From: Gammaproteobacteria bacterium
GTDB lineage: Bacteria > Gemmatimonadota > Gemmatimonadetes > Longimicrobiales > Gaopeijiaceae
Length of the DNA: 64,000 bases
Assembly (NCBI GenBank): GCA_028819075.1
Contig: JAPPMM010000061.1
Location: forward strand, 1-64,000
Reading direction: 5' to 3'
The position numbers and the translations under genes were made by a program. This document shows, piece by piece, positions 17,065-25,461 of this stretch (position 1 is its first letter; each line of letters opens with the position of its first letter). The notes below the pieces were generated by a model. That model did no database searches and was not told where the DNA came from. It saw only the letters and a program-made list of their open reading frames with translations.

Positions 17065-18042
17065 ATGGCAAGGCCGCGCCGCATCCTCGACCGCGAGGTT
17101 CTCTTTTTCGGCGGCAAGGGCGGCGTGGGCAAGACCACGCTGGCCGCCACGATGGCGCTCGAGGCCGCGCGCGAGGGGCACCCCACGCTTCTGGTCTCCA
17201 CCGATCCCGCGCACTCGACCTCCGACGTGCTCGAGACGCGGCTCGGAGGGGAGGCGCGGGAGGTTCGCCCGCGGCTGTGGGCGCTCGAGATCGATCCCGC
17301 GGAGGAAGCAGACCGTTACATCGACGACGTGAAGGCGCGCATCGCCGACAGCACGCCGCCCCGGCTGATGGCGGAGGTCGAGCGCCAGATCGACATCGCG
17401 CGCGTGACCCCCGGCGCCGAGGAGTCGGCGCTGTTCGATCGGTTCACGCGCATCGCCGAGGAGGCCGGCCACGCCTACGACCGCCTCATCTTCGATACCG
17501 CCCCGCTGGGTCACACGCTGCGGCTGCTCTCGCTGCCGGAGCTGATGGATGCGTGGATCAGCGGGCTCATCTCGCGGCGCAGGAAGGTCAACGTGCTCGG
17601 GCGCATGTGGCGCAACGTGGCGGGGGCGGCGGCGGGAACCGAGGACTCCGGGGAGGATCCGGTGCTAGGCGCGCTCACCGAACGCCAGACCCGCTTCCGC
17701 CATGCGCGCGCCCTGATCACGGACCCGCATCGCACCGGCTTCGTCTTCGTCGTCACGCCGGAACATCTGCCCGTGTCGGAGACCGAGCGGTCGGTGAAGA
17801 TGCTCGACAAGTACGGGATCCCGGTTGCGGCCATCTTCCTGAACCAGGTGGTGCCCGAGGACGCGGACGGCGCGCTGCTGGGGGCCCGGAGGGATCGCCA
17901 GCGCGAGTACGCCGATCGGGTGCGCAGGAGTTTCTCCAGGTATCCGGTGCACGCCATCCCTCTGTTCGATGGCCGGCTGCACGGGCTGGAGGCGCTGGAA
18001 CGCCTGGCGGGGACGTTGCCGATGTCGGAGCGCGCGACGTAA
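17065..18042 (+). CDS. ArsA/TRC40/GET3-family ATPase
   Basis: A 325-residue P-loop ATPase of the SIMIBI class with the deviant Walker A GGKGGVGKTT near residue 14, STDPAHSTSDV (ArsA switch region) near 48, and FDTAPLGHTLRLL near 145. It is about half the length of classical double-domain ArsA, so it should work as a homodimer like GET3. No arsenite pump, ArsD or ArsR is nearby. The neighbour is the cory-CC-star protein, the typical partner of this ATPase branch, which argues for protein or membrane-protein handling and against arsenic resistance. The ATG at 17065 immediately precedes the first strand; the Shine-Dalgarno is weak. Confidence 0.88.
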   Translation: MARPRRILDREVLFFGGKGGVGKTTLAATMALEAAREGHPTLLVSTDPAHSTSDVLETRLGGEAREVRPRLWALEIDPAEEADRYIDDVKARIADSTPPRLMAEVERQIDIARVTPGAEESALFDRFTRIAEEAGHAYDRLIFDTAPLGHTLRLLSLPELMDAWISGLISRRRKVNVLGRMWRNVAGAAAGTEDSGEDPVLGALTERQTRFRHARALITDPHRTGFVFVVTPEHLPVSETERSVKMLDKYGIPVAAIFLNQVVPEDADGALLGARRDRQREYADRVRRSFSRYPVHAIPLFDGRLHGLEALERLAGTLPMSERAT

Positions 18043-18129
18043 ACTGACCGTTCCGCGCCCGGCAGGCGGGCGAAGGCGTCTTGCTTCCGCAACACGTCGT
18101 CTCCGTGTCCCGAACAAAGGACGGCTTCC

Positions 18130-19899
18130 GTGAGTTCAATCGTACTGCTACTGGTCGGATTGTCCGCGTTTGCCACCGGGTACCTGGTCTACTCCCGGTA
18201 CGTCGCCCGCAAGATCTACCAGCTCGACCCCGACTTCCGCACGCCGGCGCACGAGTTCGAGGACGGGGTGGACTTCCTGCCCACCAACCGCAACGTGCTC
18301 TTCGGCCACCACTTCACCTCGGTGGCGGGGGCGGCGCCCATCGTGGGGCCGGCGATCGCGGTCATCTGGGGGTGGCTGCCCGCGTTCCTGTGGGTGGTGC
18401 TGGGGACGATCTTCGCGGGGGCGGTGCACGACTTCGGCACGCTGTGGATTTCGACCCGGCACAAGGCGAACTCCATCGGGACGCTGGCCGGGAAGATCGT
18501 GGGGGATCGCGGCCGGGTGCTCTTCATGCTGGTGATCTTCTTCCTGCTGCTGCTGGTGAACGCGGTCTTCGCGGTGGTCATCTCCAACCTGTTCATCGGC
18601 AACCCGGGGGCGGTGCTGCCGGTCTGGGGGAGCCTGGTGGTCGCGATCACGGTGGGCTTCCTGATCTACCGCTCGGGTGCCGGGCTGCTGCTGCCGTCGC
18701 TGGGGGCGCTGGCGGTGCTCTACTTCCTGATCTGGGTGGGCCAGTCGGTGCCGCTCGAACTGCCCGACTTCTTCGGCTTCGACCCGACGCCCGCCCAGAT
18801 CGAGGCTGCCGGGGGCGATCAGGCGGCGGCCGCGGCGGCTGCCACCACCGACGGCGTGCGCGCGGGCTGGGTCATCGTGCTTTTCGTCTACGCCTTCTTC
18901 GCCAGCGTGCTGCCGGTCTGGCTCCTGCTCCAGCCCCGCGACTACGTCAACAGCCATCAGCTCTTCGTGGCGCTCGGCATCATCGGGCTGGGGATCATCT
19001 TCACCAATGCGCCGGTCGTGGCTCCCGCAATCAACACCAATCTGCCACCCGACACTCCCAACTGGTTCCCGCTCCTGTTCGTGACGATCGCCTGCGGCGC
19101 CATCAGCGGCTTCCACGGGCTGGTTTCGTCGGGGACCTCATCGAAGCAACTCGACAAGGAGACGGATGCCCGCTACGTGGGCTACGGGGGCGCGGTCGGT
19201 GAGGGGTCGCTGGCGCTCACCGCGATCCTGGCGACCACGGCGGGGTTTGCAGTGGTGGTCGGGGTGGACGGCTGGCATGACCACTACGGGTCGTTCGCGT
19301 CGGCATCGGCGGGCGCCACCCAGGCGTTCGTGCAGGGCGTGGGATTCCTGGCGCAGGGGATCGGCATTCCCCAGGGGCTCGCGGTCACCTTTGCGGCGGT
19401 GGTGGTGATCAGCTTCGCGGCCACCACCATGGACACCGGGGTGCGCCTGCAGCGCTACATCATCTCCGAGCTGGGGGCCGAGTACGGGGTCAAGCTCGCG
19501 CAGAATCGCTGGATCGCGACCACCCTGGCCGTGTCCAGTTGCGCCCTGCTGGCGCTCGGCGTCGACCGGGGCGCCGGGGGCATGCGCCTGTGGCCGCTCT
19601 TCGGCACCACCAACCAGCTTACCGGGGCGATGAGCCTGCTGGTGATCAGCCTCTTCCTCTTCAGCCTGAAGCGGAGGATCTGGGTGACGGTGATGCCGCT
19701 GGCCTTCCTGCTGGTGATGACGACGTGGGCCATGGTGATCAACATGATCGGCTACTGGACCAGCGAGACCTGGCTCCTGTTCGGCGTCGGCGGTGCGATC
19801 TTCGTGCTGGTGCTTTGGCTGGTGTTCGAGGCGCTGGCGGCGATTCGGTTGGCAATTGCCGCCAGCGGACCGGGGGCGCCCGCCCGTCGCGGGTCGTGA
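18130..19899 (+). CDS. cstA: Carbon starvation protein A family transporter (peptide/pyruvate type)
   Basis: A 589-residue polytopic membrane protein starting at GTG 18130. The family's characteristic N-terminal block is present: NRNVLFGHHFTSVAGAAP near residue 55 and WGWLPAFLWVVLGTIFAGAVHD near 80. Later segments such as GFHGLVSSGTSSKQL near 325 and ATTMDTGVRLQRY near 430 are also typical. CstA-family proteins import peptides or pyruvate when carbon is scarce. It lies 87 bases after the ArsA-like gene, and its stop (TGA) overlaps the GTG start of the M14 peptidase gene, which suggests a functional link between peptide import and peptide hydrolysis. Confidence 0.92.
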   Translation: MSSIVLLLVGLSAFATGYLVYSRYVARKIYQLDPDFRTPAHEFEDGVDFLPTNRNVLFGHHFTSVAGAAPIVGPAIAVIWGWLPAFLWVVLGTIFAGAVHDFGTLWISTRHKANSIGTLAGKIVGDRGRVLFMLVIFFLLLLVNAVFAVVISNLFIGNPGAVLPVWGSLVVAITVGFLIYRSGAGLLLPSLGALAVLYFLIWVGQSVPLELPDFFGFDPTPAQIEAAGGDQAAAAAAATTDGVRAGWVIVLFVYAFFASVLPVWLLLQPRDYVNSHQLFVALGIIGLGIIFTNAPVVAPAINTNLPPDTPNWFPLLFVTIACGAISGFHGLVSSGTSSKQLDKETDARYVGYGGAVGEGSLALTAILATTAGFAVVVGVDGWHDHYGSFASASAGATQAFVQGVGFLAQGIGIPQGLAVTFAAVVVISFAATTMDTGVRLQRYIISELGAEYGVKLAQNRWIATTLAVSSCALLALGVDRGAGGMRLWPLFGTTNQLTGAMSLLVISLFLFSLKRRIWVTVMPLAFLLVMTTWAMVINMIGYWTSETWLLFGVGGAIFVLVLWLVFEALAAIRLAIAASGPGAPARRGS

Positions 19900-22800
19900 G
19901 CGCGCTCCGGCCGGGGAGCCTCCGCACGCGGTGCGGGGCGCGGCCGGCTGCGTGGGCGGCAACCGTTTCTGCGTGGATTGCGATCGTGTTGTGCATCGGT
20001 GTACCCGAACCCGGCCGGGCGCAGACGCCGGCCGCCTCGGTTCCCGGTGACCTGACCACGCTCTTCGAGATCGGGGGCCTGGTCCTCGATACCAACGGTG
20101 ACGAGGTGCCTGACTTCGTCAACGCCTCGCTGGTGACCGGTGAGACGCCTACGCTGGCCGAGACGCGCGCGGCCGCCGAGATCGCCGCCCGGCTGGGCTT
20201 CGAGACCATGGCGCTGGACCTGCCGGTGGCGCGGGGGACCGCGGCGGAGGGCGTGCTCGTCGTGGTCGGCCGGGGAGGGCTGGCTGCCTCGGGGCTGGTG
20301 TCGCCGGGGGTCGACCCGGCGTCGCTGGACACCGGCGAGGGGGCGGTGGTGGTGCGCGAGGCGGATGGCCGCCGCTGGGTGGTGGTGGTGGGCGGGGATG
20401 ACGAGGGGCTGGTCGCGGCCGCCCGCATGTTCGCGGGGGTATTGCCGCACACGCGCACTCTGTCGGCGCCGCTGCTGGGCGACGCGGGGGACGACGTGCG
20501 CGCGGCACTGGAAGGATCGGGGGTCGAGGTGGAGGAGGTCCGGCTCTGGCAGGCTCGGGCGCGCGCCAGATCTGACGGGGTGAACCGCCTGATCGCGAAC
20601 GTGGAAGTGGCGGCGGCCGACGTGGAGGAGGCCGCCGGGGTGCTGCGCGCGCTCGCGGCCGGAGAGGAAGTCCCGACAGCGACCGGGCAGGAAGACGCCG
20701 CCGGCCCGGACGACCCGCAGGCGGCGGAAACACCGGACGAATCGGACGAACCGTTCGCCTACCCCGGCCTGGGCTCGGTGGAGGTGCGCCTGGCGTCCGG
20801 CCCGGTGGTGCGCATCCCCGGCAGGGCCGCCCCGGACGCGCCCGGACCGGTCGCGGGTCGACCGGGCAGCGGAGGGAAGGGGTCGCTCGACCTGTCCAAC
20901 CTGTACACCCCCGACGGCCTGCTGGGCGACTCCGACAACAACGAGATCCCCGACCGGGTCGATGCCCTGCTCGCCCCGGGCGCGGCCGCGGTGGAAGCGC
21001 TGCCCGACCTGGCCGCCCGCCTCGGGCTGGAGTCGACCGGGCTGGTCGTGCCGCTGGTGGAACCCGCCGCCGGCCTGGACCGCCCGGCCTCCCGTCCCAC
21101 CCTGGTGCTGGCGGGCAACGACAACCCGCTCACGCAGCAACTGGCCGACAGCGGCAGAGTCGACCTCGCGGGCCTCCAGGCCGGAGAGGGACTCATCCAG
21201 CTGGTTCCCGACGCCTTCGGCAGCAAGCCCTCGCTGGTCGTGACCGGCGGGGACGCCGCGGGCGCCCGGCGAGCCCTCGACCACCTCGCCCTCACCCTCC
21301 CCCACCTGGAAGCCCGGGGCGACGACCGCCCCACCCTCGACCATGTGGAACAGGCCCTCTGGAGTGCGCTTTCCGGCCGCTCCCCCGCGGGTCAGGCGGC
21401 CATCGGCCTCTACAAGCTCGACCGCATCCTCACCGATCTCGCCGACCGCGACCTGGCCGGCGCCGAAGTCTTGATCTCGGTGGAGAAACCCGACCCCGGC
21501 CTGGCCGACCTCGTCCGCGAGCGGGCGGCCGCCCTGGGCGCCGGCGAACTCGACGTGATCATCGACGACCGCGACGTGCAGAACGCCGCGCCCGTCTTCT
21601 CGGAATCCATCACGTTTCCCTCCGAGGTGGACCGCTTCCGCGCCATCGTGAACGAGAGCGTGCTCCCGGCCACCGCGTCCGGCGAACCGGTCACCATCCA
21701 CGCCCGCCTTAGCGAACCGCCCGAAGTGCGCCGCCGGCTGGAAGAAGAAGTCCGCACCGCGCTCCTCGAACGCGGCGCCGACCCCGAAGCCACCCTGGTC
21801 GAAGTACGCTCAGCCTTCAAGCAGGGCTACTACTGGCTCTACGAGGGCGTGCGGCCGCGGCTGGAAGGCGCCGACATCGGCGAAATCCTCATCCGCTTCC
21901 GCCGCAACGACCCGCCCGTGGAGTGGCCCCAGCAGGCCATCCACACGCCCGTGCGCTGGCTGCACGAGATCTTCCCCATCGACGAGGTGCTGGCACGCGA
22001 CCTCGGCATCGATCTCGAACGCATCCGCTTCGAGCAGGTGCTGGAAGGACCGACCTACGAAGTGGTGGTCACGGGTTCCGGCGGCGACATCATCCTCACC
22101 GAGACCTTCGACCCCAAATGGGTGCTCCGCCCCTACGTCGACCGCTTCCGCGACTACGAGCAGGTGCGCGTCACCACCGGCTGGATCGAGGCGCGCGCAG
22201 GCGACCGCACCCTCGCCGACGAGCGCATCGTCACCGACCCGGAGGCGTTCTGGGACTACTACCAGGGGACCATCCTCCCGGCCGTCTACGACTACGTGAT
22301 GGACCGCCACGAGGGCATCCCGCGCGGTGGCAACGCCGATGCCCCCTTCTTCGGCGAGCTCGTCGTCGAAGCGCAGTTCAGCGAGCCCGACTACCGCCTG
22401 GACATCGACAACGAGATCCACTCCACCATGGACGCCCTCCACGAGGAGGTCTATTTCGGCACCATCGAGTTCTTCGACCTGATCGGCCGCAACTCGCGCG
22501 GGCAGGGGCTCACCTTCCCCGGCCGCATCATCCCCGTGATGCTCCCGAAGTCCGACGGGGCCGCGGGCACCGCGAACATCTCCTTCTCGGGGTTCGCCAC
22601 CTCACGGCCGGCGGCGATGGTCCGTTATCGCGAGAACTCCGGCGAGACCGGGGAGATGCGCCTGGACATCCCGCGCATCACCATGGAACGCCCATCGGCC
22701 CGGCGCGCGCACGTGCGCGAAGGCACCCCCGGCCTCTCCCACCTCGCGCTGCGTGTGCGCGTCGACACCGACGCCGACATGCGCGACAGCCTGCTCGCCT

Positions 22801-24203
22801 ACGCTCAGCCCCTGCAAGTCGACGAGCGCATGCTCTCGGCCGAGCAGGTGGAAGCGGCCATCGGCCACATCGAGGCCATGCGCGCCCGCGGCATGTATGC
22901 GTCCGCGCTGGCGTTCCCCGGCCTGGGATCGCTGGAGGTGCAGGCCGAATGGACGCATGAAGAGGACCCCGAATCCCGCCGCACCGCCCATCTTGCGGCC
23001 AACGGCACGCCCGACCCGCTACCGGACTGGCGCGCGCTTCTCCCGGAGGGCTGGAGCTACTCGGGCGAGCGCCTGGTGCAGTGGGAAACGCCCATGCCGC
23101 CCCCGGAAGGGCATCGCATCCTGGCGCAGATGGGCGCCACCTTCGAGGAAGCGCGCGTCTACAAGGCCGGCGAGTCCTACCTGGGCAGGACCACCTGGGC
23201 GATGGACCTGATGCCGCCGATCACCGCCTCGCACTGGTCGCGCGCCAAGGCCACCACCCACAAGCCGACCGTCATCTACTCGGCGCGCCAGCACGCCAAC
23301 GAGGTGTCCTCCACCAGCCACGTGCTGCGCCATGCCGAGCTGCTCCTCACCGACCCTGAGCAGCGCCGCAGGCTGGACCGCGTGAACGTCATCATCCACC
23401 CCTTCACCAACCCCGACGGCGCCCAGCTTGCGTACGACCTGTACCGCTCCACCCCCGACTACATTCTGCACGCCGGTTACCTGGGCTCGCTCGGCATAGA
23501 CGTCAGCTCGGGCTCGGGCGACGACCACCCCATCTATCCGGAGTCGCAGGTGCGCGGCCGGCTCTGGGAGTCCTGGCTGCCGGACATCTTCCTCAACCCG
23601 CACGGCTATCCGTCGCACCAGGTGGTGCAGCTCTTCTCGGAGTACACGGGGCTCGTGCGCCGCGGGCGCGTGACCGAGCGCAACTGGGGCTTCAACAAGG
23701 GCTGGTTCATGCCGGGATTCGGCTACGTCGACAGCCCCGACTTTCCGCGGCACCGCGACGCCGCCTTCCAGCTGCGCGACTATATCACGCGGGGCATCAA
23801 TTCAAATCGCGATGTCTTCGAGATGAACCAGCGCACCTACGCCCGCTACCAGCGCTACGGGGCAGACTTCGACACCGATGTCTTCCGTCTGCCCATGACC
23901 GACAGTGTCCTGATCCACATGCCCCTCAGGGGGTCATCGGGAGGCGGCGGAGGCTACAACCCGCGGGTCACGATCTGGAGCGGCACCACCGAAGCGCCCG
24001 ACGAGACCGCGCACGGCCCGTGGATGGAGCTCGTGGCGAAGGCGGGGCTTTCGTGGGACCAGGCCATCCTCGACTACCTGTACGAGGGCGACCACAAGGT
24101 CGAGCGCTCCGGCTCCACCTTCTTCGGCGGGGTCACGCTGCGGATGAACCGCCCGCGGCCGCCCGAAGAGGAGGAAGAGGATCCGCCGCCGGTGAGTGAC
24201 TGA
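19896..24203 (+). CDS. Very large exported M14-family zinc carboxypeptidase (1435 aa)
   Basis: The GTG at 19896 overlaps the CstA stop and gives a signal peptide ending near GRAQTPA. The N-terminal 600 residues hold two copies of a module that opens with a calcium-loop-like DTNGDEVPD (about residue 65) or DSDNNEIPD (about residue 345), each followed by an alpha/beta segment. The C-terminal region is an M14 metallopeptidase: zinc ligands HANE (SARQHANEVSS, about residue 1130) and the His of LNPHGYPSH, plus HPFTNPDGAQ for the substrate site. It probably degrades peptides outside the cytoplasm for the coupled CstA transporter. It is several times longer than classical carboxypeptidases; the middle region is unrecognised. 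Confidence 0.85.
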   Translation: MSALRPGSLRTRCGARPAAWAATVSAWIAIVLCIGVPEPGRAQTPAASVPGDLTTLFEIGGLVLDTNGDEVPDFVNASLVTGETPTLAETRAAAEIAARLGFETMALDLPVARGTAAEGVLVVVGRGGLAASGLVSPGVDPASLDTGEGAVVVREADGRRWVVVVGGDDEGLVAAARMFAGVLPHTRTLSAPLLGDAGDDVRAALEGSGVEVEEVRLWQARARARSDGVNRLIANVEVAAADVEEAAGVLRALAAGEEVPTATGQEDAAGPDDPQAAETPDESDEPFAYPGLGSVEVRLASGPVVRIPGRAAPDAPGPVAGRPGSGGKGSLDLSNLYTPDGLLGDSDNNEIPDRVDALLAPGAAAVEALPDLAARLGLESTGLVVPLVEPAAGLDRPASRPTLVLAGNDNPLTQQLADSGRVDLAGLQAGEGLIQLVPDAFGSKPSLVVTGGDAAGARRALDHLALTLPHLEARGDDRPTLDHVEQALWSALSGRSPAGQAAIGLYKLDRILTDLADRDLAGAEVLISVEKPDPGLADLVRERAAALGAGELDVIIDDRDVQNAAPVFSESITFPSEVDRFRAIVNESVLPATASGEPVTIHARLSEPPEVRRRLEEEVRTALLERGADPEATLVEVRSAFKQGYYWLYEGVRPRLEGADIGEILIRFRRNDPPVEWPQQAIHTPVRWLHEIFPIDEVLARDLGIDLERIRFEQVLEGPTYEVVVTGSGGDIILTETFDPKWVLRPYVDRFRDYEQVRVTTGWIEARAGDRTLADERIVTDPEAFWDYYQGTILPAVYDYVMDRHEGIPRGGNADAPFFGELVVEAQFSEPDYRLDIDNEIHSTMDALHEEVYFGTIEFFDLIGRNSRGQGLTFPGRIIPVMLPKSDGAAGTANISFSGFATSRPAAMVRYRENSGETGEMRLDIPRITMERPSARRAHVREGTPGLSHLALRVRVDTDADMRDSLLAYAQPLQVDERMLSAEQVEAAIGHIEAMRARGMYASALAFPGLGSLEVQAEWTHEEDPESRRTAHLAANGTPDPLPDWRALLPEGWSYSGERLVQWETPMPPPEGHRILAQMGATFEEARVYKAGESYLGRTTWAMDLMPPITASHWSRAKATTHKPTVIYSARQHANEVSSTSHVLRHAELLLTDPEQRRRLDRVNVIIHPFTNPDGAQLAYDLYRSTPDYILHAGYLGSLGIDVSSGSGDDHPIYPESQVRGRLWESWLPDIFLNPHGYPSHQVVQLFSEYTGLVRRGRVTERNWGFNKGWFMPGFGYVDSPDFPRHRDAAFQLRDYITRGINSNRDVFEMNQRTYARYQRYGADFDTDVFRLPMTDSVLIHMPLRGSSGGGGGYNPRVTIWSGTTEAPDETAHGPWMELVAKAGLSWDQAILDYLYEGDHKVERSGSTFFGGVTLRMNRPRPPEEEEEDPPPVSD

Positions 24204-24209
24204 GGCGCG

Positions 24210-24232
24210 GAGTCGGGCGGGCCGCCCGACTC
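24210..24232 (+). terminator. Strong hairpin after the M14 peptidase gene
   Basis: Seven bases after the stop codon, arms GAGTCGGGCG and CGCCCGACTC pair perfectly around a 3-base loop. There is no T-tract after it on the plus strand, so it may act as a Rho-assisted or 3'-protecting hairpin, not a canonical intrinsic terminator. Confidence 0.5.
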
Positions 24233-24303
24233 CCCCCGCGATCCCGGACAGGCGGTAGCCGGGGAAGGCGCCGAGCGACCAAGTAGACTCTTGGCTTGAG
24301 GCA

Positions 24304-24338
24304 GCGTGATACTACTGGAGCATATCGCGTGATACTAC
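24304..24338. repeat. Pair of 12-bp direct repeats with 23-bp period
   Basis: GCGTGATACTAC occurs at 24304-24315 and again at 24327-24338, a period of exactly 23 bases. The second copy covers the stop codon of the TumA-like gene. The sequence is more AT-rich than its surroundings. Function is unknown. Confidence 0.5.
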
Positions 24339-24727
24339 CGATCGGCGCCGCCCGCTTCGCTCGCCGTGCCGGTCAACGAGACATCAAGCCGCACATGGTC
24401 GTACGGCACGCGCGGCACCAGCGTGCCCCGCTCGCCCCGCCGCAGTTCCACCAGTCCATATTGCGACATCGTCTTCAGCGTCCGTGACAGGTTCGATTTG
24501 CTCCGCCCGGCCATCTCCGCAAGCTCCGTGAGCGAACGCGGACTCTCCCGGGCGATCAGCTCCAAGAGGCGCCGGTTATGCTCCGACAGCAACTTCGCGA
24601 AGCTGTCGAGCGAAGTGAACCACACCTTCGGCTCATCCCTGGCGGGCGTGTGCTCGCCCCGCGCGATCGCCAGGGTGCGCGCCTTCATCCGGTCGTAGTC
24701 GGCGATGCCGATTGTCAGTGTCCTCAT
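24335..24727 (-). CDS. TumA-like antitoxin, winged-helix DNA-binding protein (HVO_A0114 family)
   Basis: A 130-residue protein with a central winged helix-turn-helix: NRRLLELIARESPRSLTELA, then MAGRSKSNLSRTLKTM as the recognition region, then a wing with RRGERGTLVPRVPYD. This matches the HVO_A0114 DNA-binding family that serves as the antitoxin of TumE-type systems. Its ATG overlaps the stop of the upstream toxin-like gene by 4 bases (ATGA), so the two are translationally coupled in toxin-first order. It probably represses its own promoter through the palindrome at 25104-25122 and neutralises the TumE-like partner. Confidence 0.82.
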   Translation of the reverse strand: MRTLTIGIADYDRMKARTLAIARGEHTPARDEPKVWFTSLDSFAKLLSEHNRRLLELIARESPRSLTELAEMAGRSKSNLSRTLKTMSQYGLVELRRGERGTLVPRVPYDHVRLDVSLTGTASEAGGADR

Positions 24728-25095
24728 CGAATCGATCCTCTCTTCCGGAGTACCCGGTCCACTTCCGTCCAGAAATCCTCGAGGAGCGTTGCCGCGTCCT
24801 CGTACTCGTAGAGACGGACCGTGCCGAGCCGGTGCCGGTGGTCCTGTTCCGTTCGCGGCCGCCCGCCGGGACCGCGCCGCTCCCGCACCGGGTGCGCGTT
24901 GTCGAATCCGACCAGCCTCCCGCCGTCCGGCGCGTGCAGCGTCAGCGAATAACTGAGGCCGTGCGGACGCTCCGGCGTTGGCTCCGCCCGCACCGCGACG
25001 AACTTCACCCAGTGCCCCGCGTCGTCCACGAACAGCGTCTCGCCGTGCAGCTCGAGCAGCGTGTCCAGCCCCGGATCCAGATACGGTGTCGTCAC
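24724..25095 (-). CDS. TumE-like toxin (DUF6516 family)
   Basis: A 123-residue protein with the layout of DUF6516/TumE toxins: an opening LLELHGETLFVDDAGHWVKF strand pair, a YSLTLHAPDGGRLVGFDNAH core (the GFDNAHP motif is characteristic), and a C-terminal helix DFWTEVDRVL. The GTG start at 25095 is supported by a GAGGGGG just upstream. It is the first gene of a two-gene operon with a winged-helix antitoxin. The biochemical activity of TumE proteins is not something I can state from sequence; by position and family it is the toxic partner. Confidence 0.8.
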   Translation of the reverse strand: MTTPYLDPGLDTLLELHGETLFVDDAGHWVKFVAVRAEPTPERPHGLSYSLTLHAPDGGRLVGFDNAHPVRERRGPGGRPRTEQDHRHRLGTVRLYEYEDAATLLEDFWTEVDRVLRKRGSIR

Positions 25096-25103
25096 CCCCT
25101 CAT

Positions 25104-25122
25104 GTTATCTTAATCTGATAAC
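25104..25122 (-). promoter_or_regulatory. Palindromic operator of the TumE/TumA operon
   Basis: Perfect arms GTTATC and GATAAC flank a 7-base AT-rich centre, 8 bases upstream of the TumE start codon. This is where autorepression by the HTH antitoxin would be expected, so it is a good candidate operator. Confidence 0.55.
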
Positions 25123-25461
25123 CATAGGCAAGTGCTAAAGCTGAATGGGATCGGTGCGGATGCGAGCCATGCTCGCCGTCCACACCAGACGCCCGCTCCT
25201 CCATCATGAGATCCCCGGCGACGGGGAGGTGCGATAGGGGCAACCCAAGCTGCGGAAGACCGCCGCTCTTCGCGAGTGTACCGGAGGCCGAGCCGAGTCC
25301 ATCCCGTCACCTCGTCAATCGGCGCGAGTCAACAGGTGGAAACCGGTCGGCGGCTCAGCGACACAGCACCACAACTCAGCGCCCCCGTCTCTTCAACGAG
25401 CGGAGGCGCTGAAACGCGACCCGCGGGCCGCGGGGGTGATCCGGCGGCTCGGAGCCCGTCC
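25123..25461. other. Non-coding stretch of about 340 bases
   Basis: No credible gene is visible on either strand: the open frames are short, low in hydrophobic pattern and have no ribosome-binding site. The left edge presumably carries the TumE/TumA promoter. The right edge, near 25420-25440, has a GC-rich CCGCGGGCCGCGG self-complementary run just past the stop of the Ig-like lipoprotein gene that could fold at the transcript end. Confidence 0.4.

Noticed and set aside
17065-18042. Arsenic-resistance operon
   Set aside because: The ATPase is single-domain and the neighbours are cupin, cory-CC-star and CstA; no arsB, arsC, arsD or arsR is present.
25123-25461. Hidden gene in the gap right of the TumE/TumA pair
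   Set aside because: Frames on both strands are short, arginine-rich and lack start signals or recognisable protein patterns.
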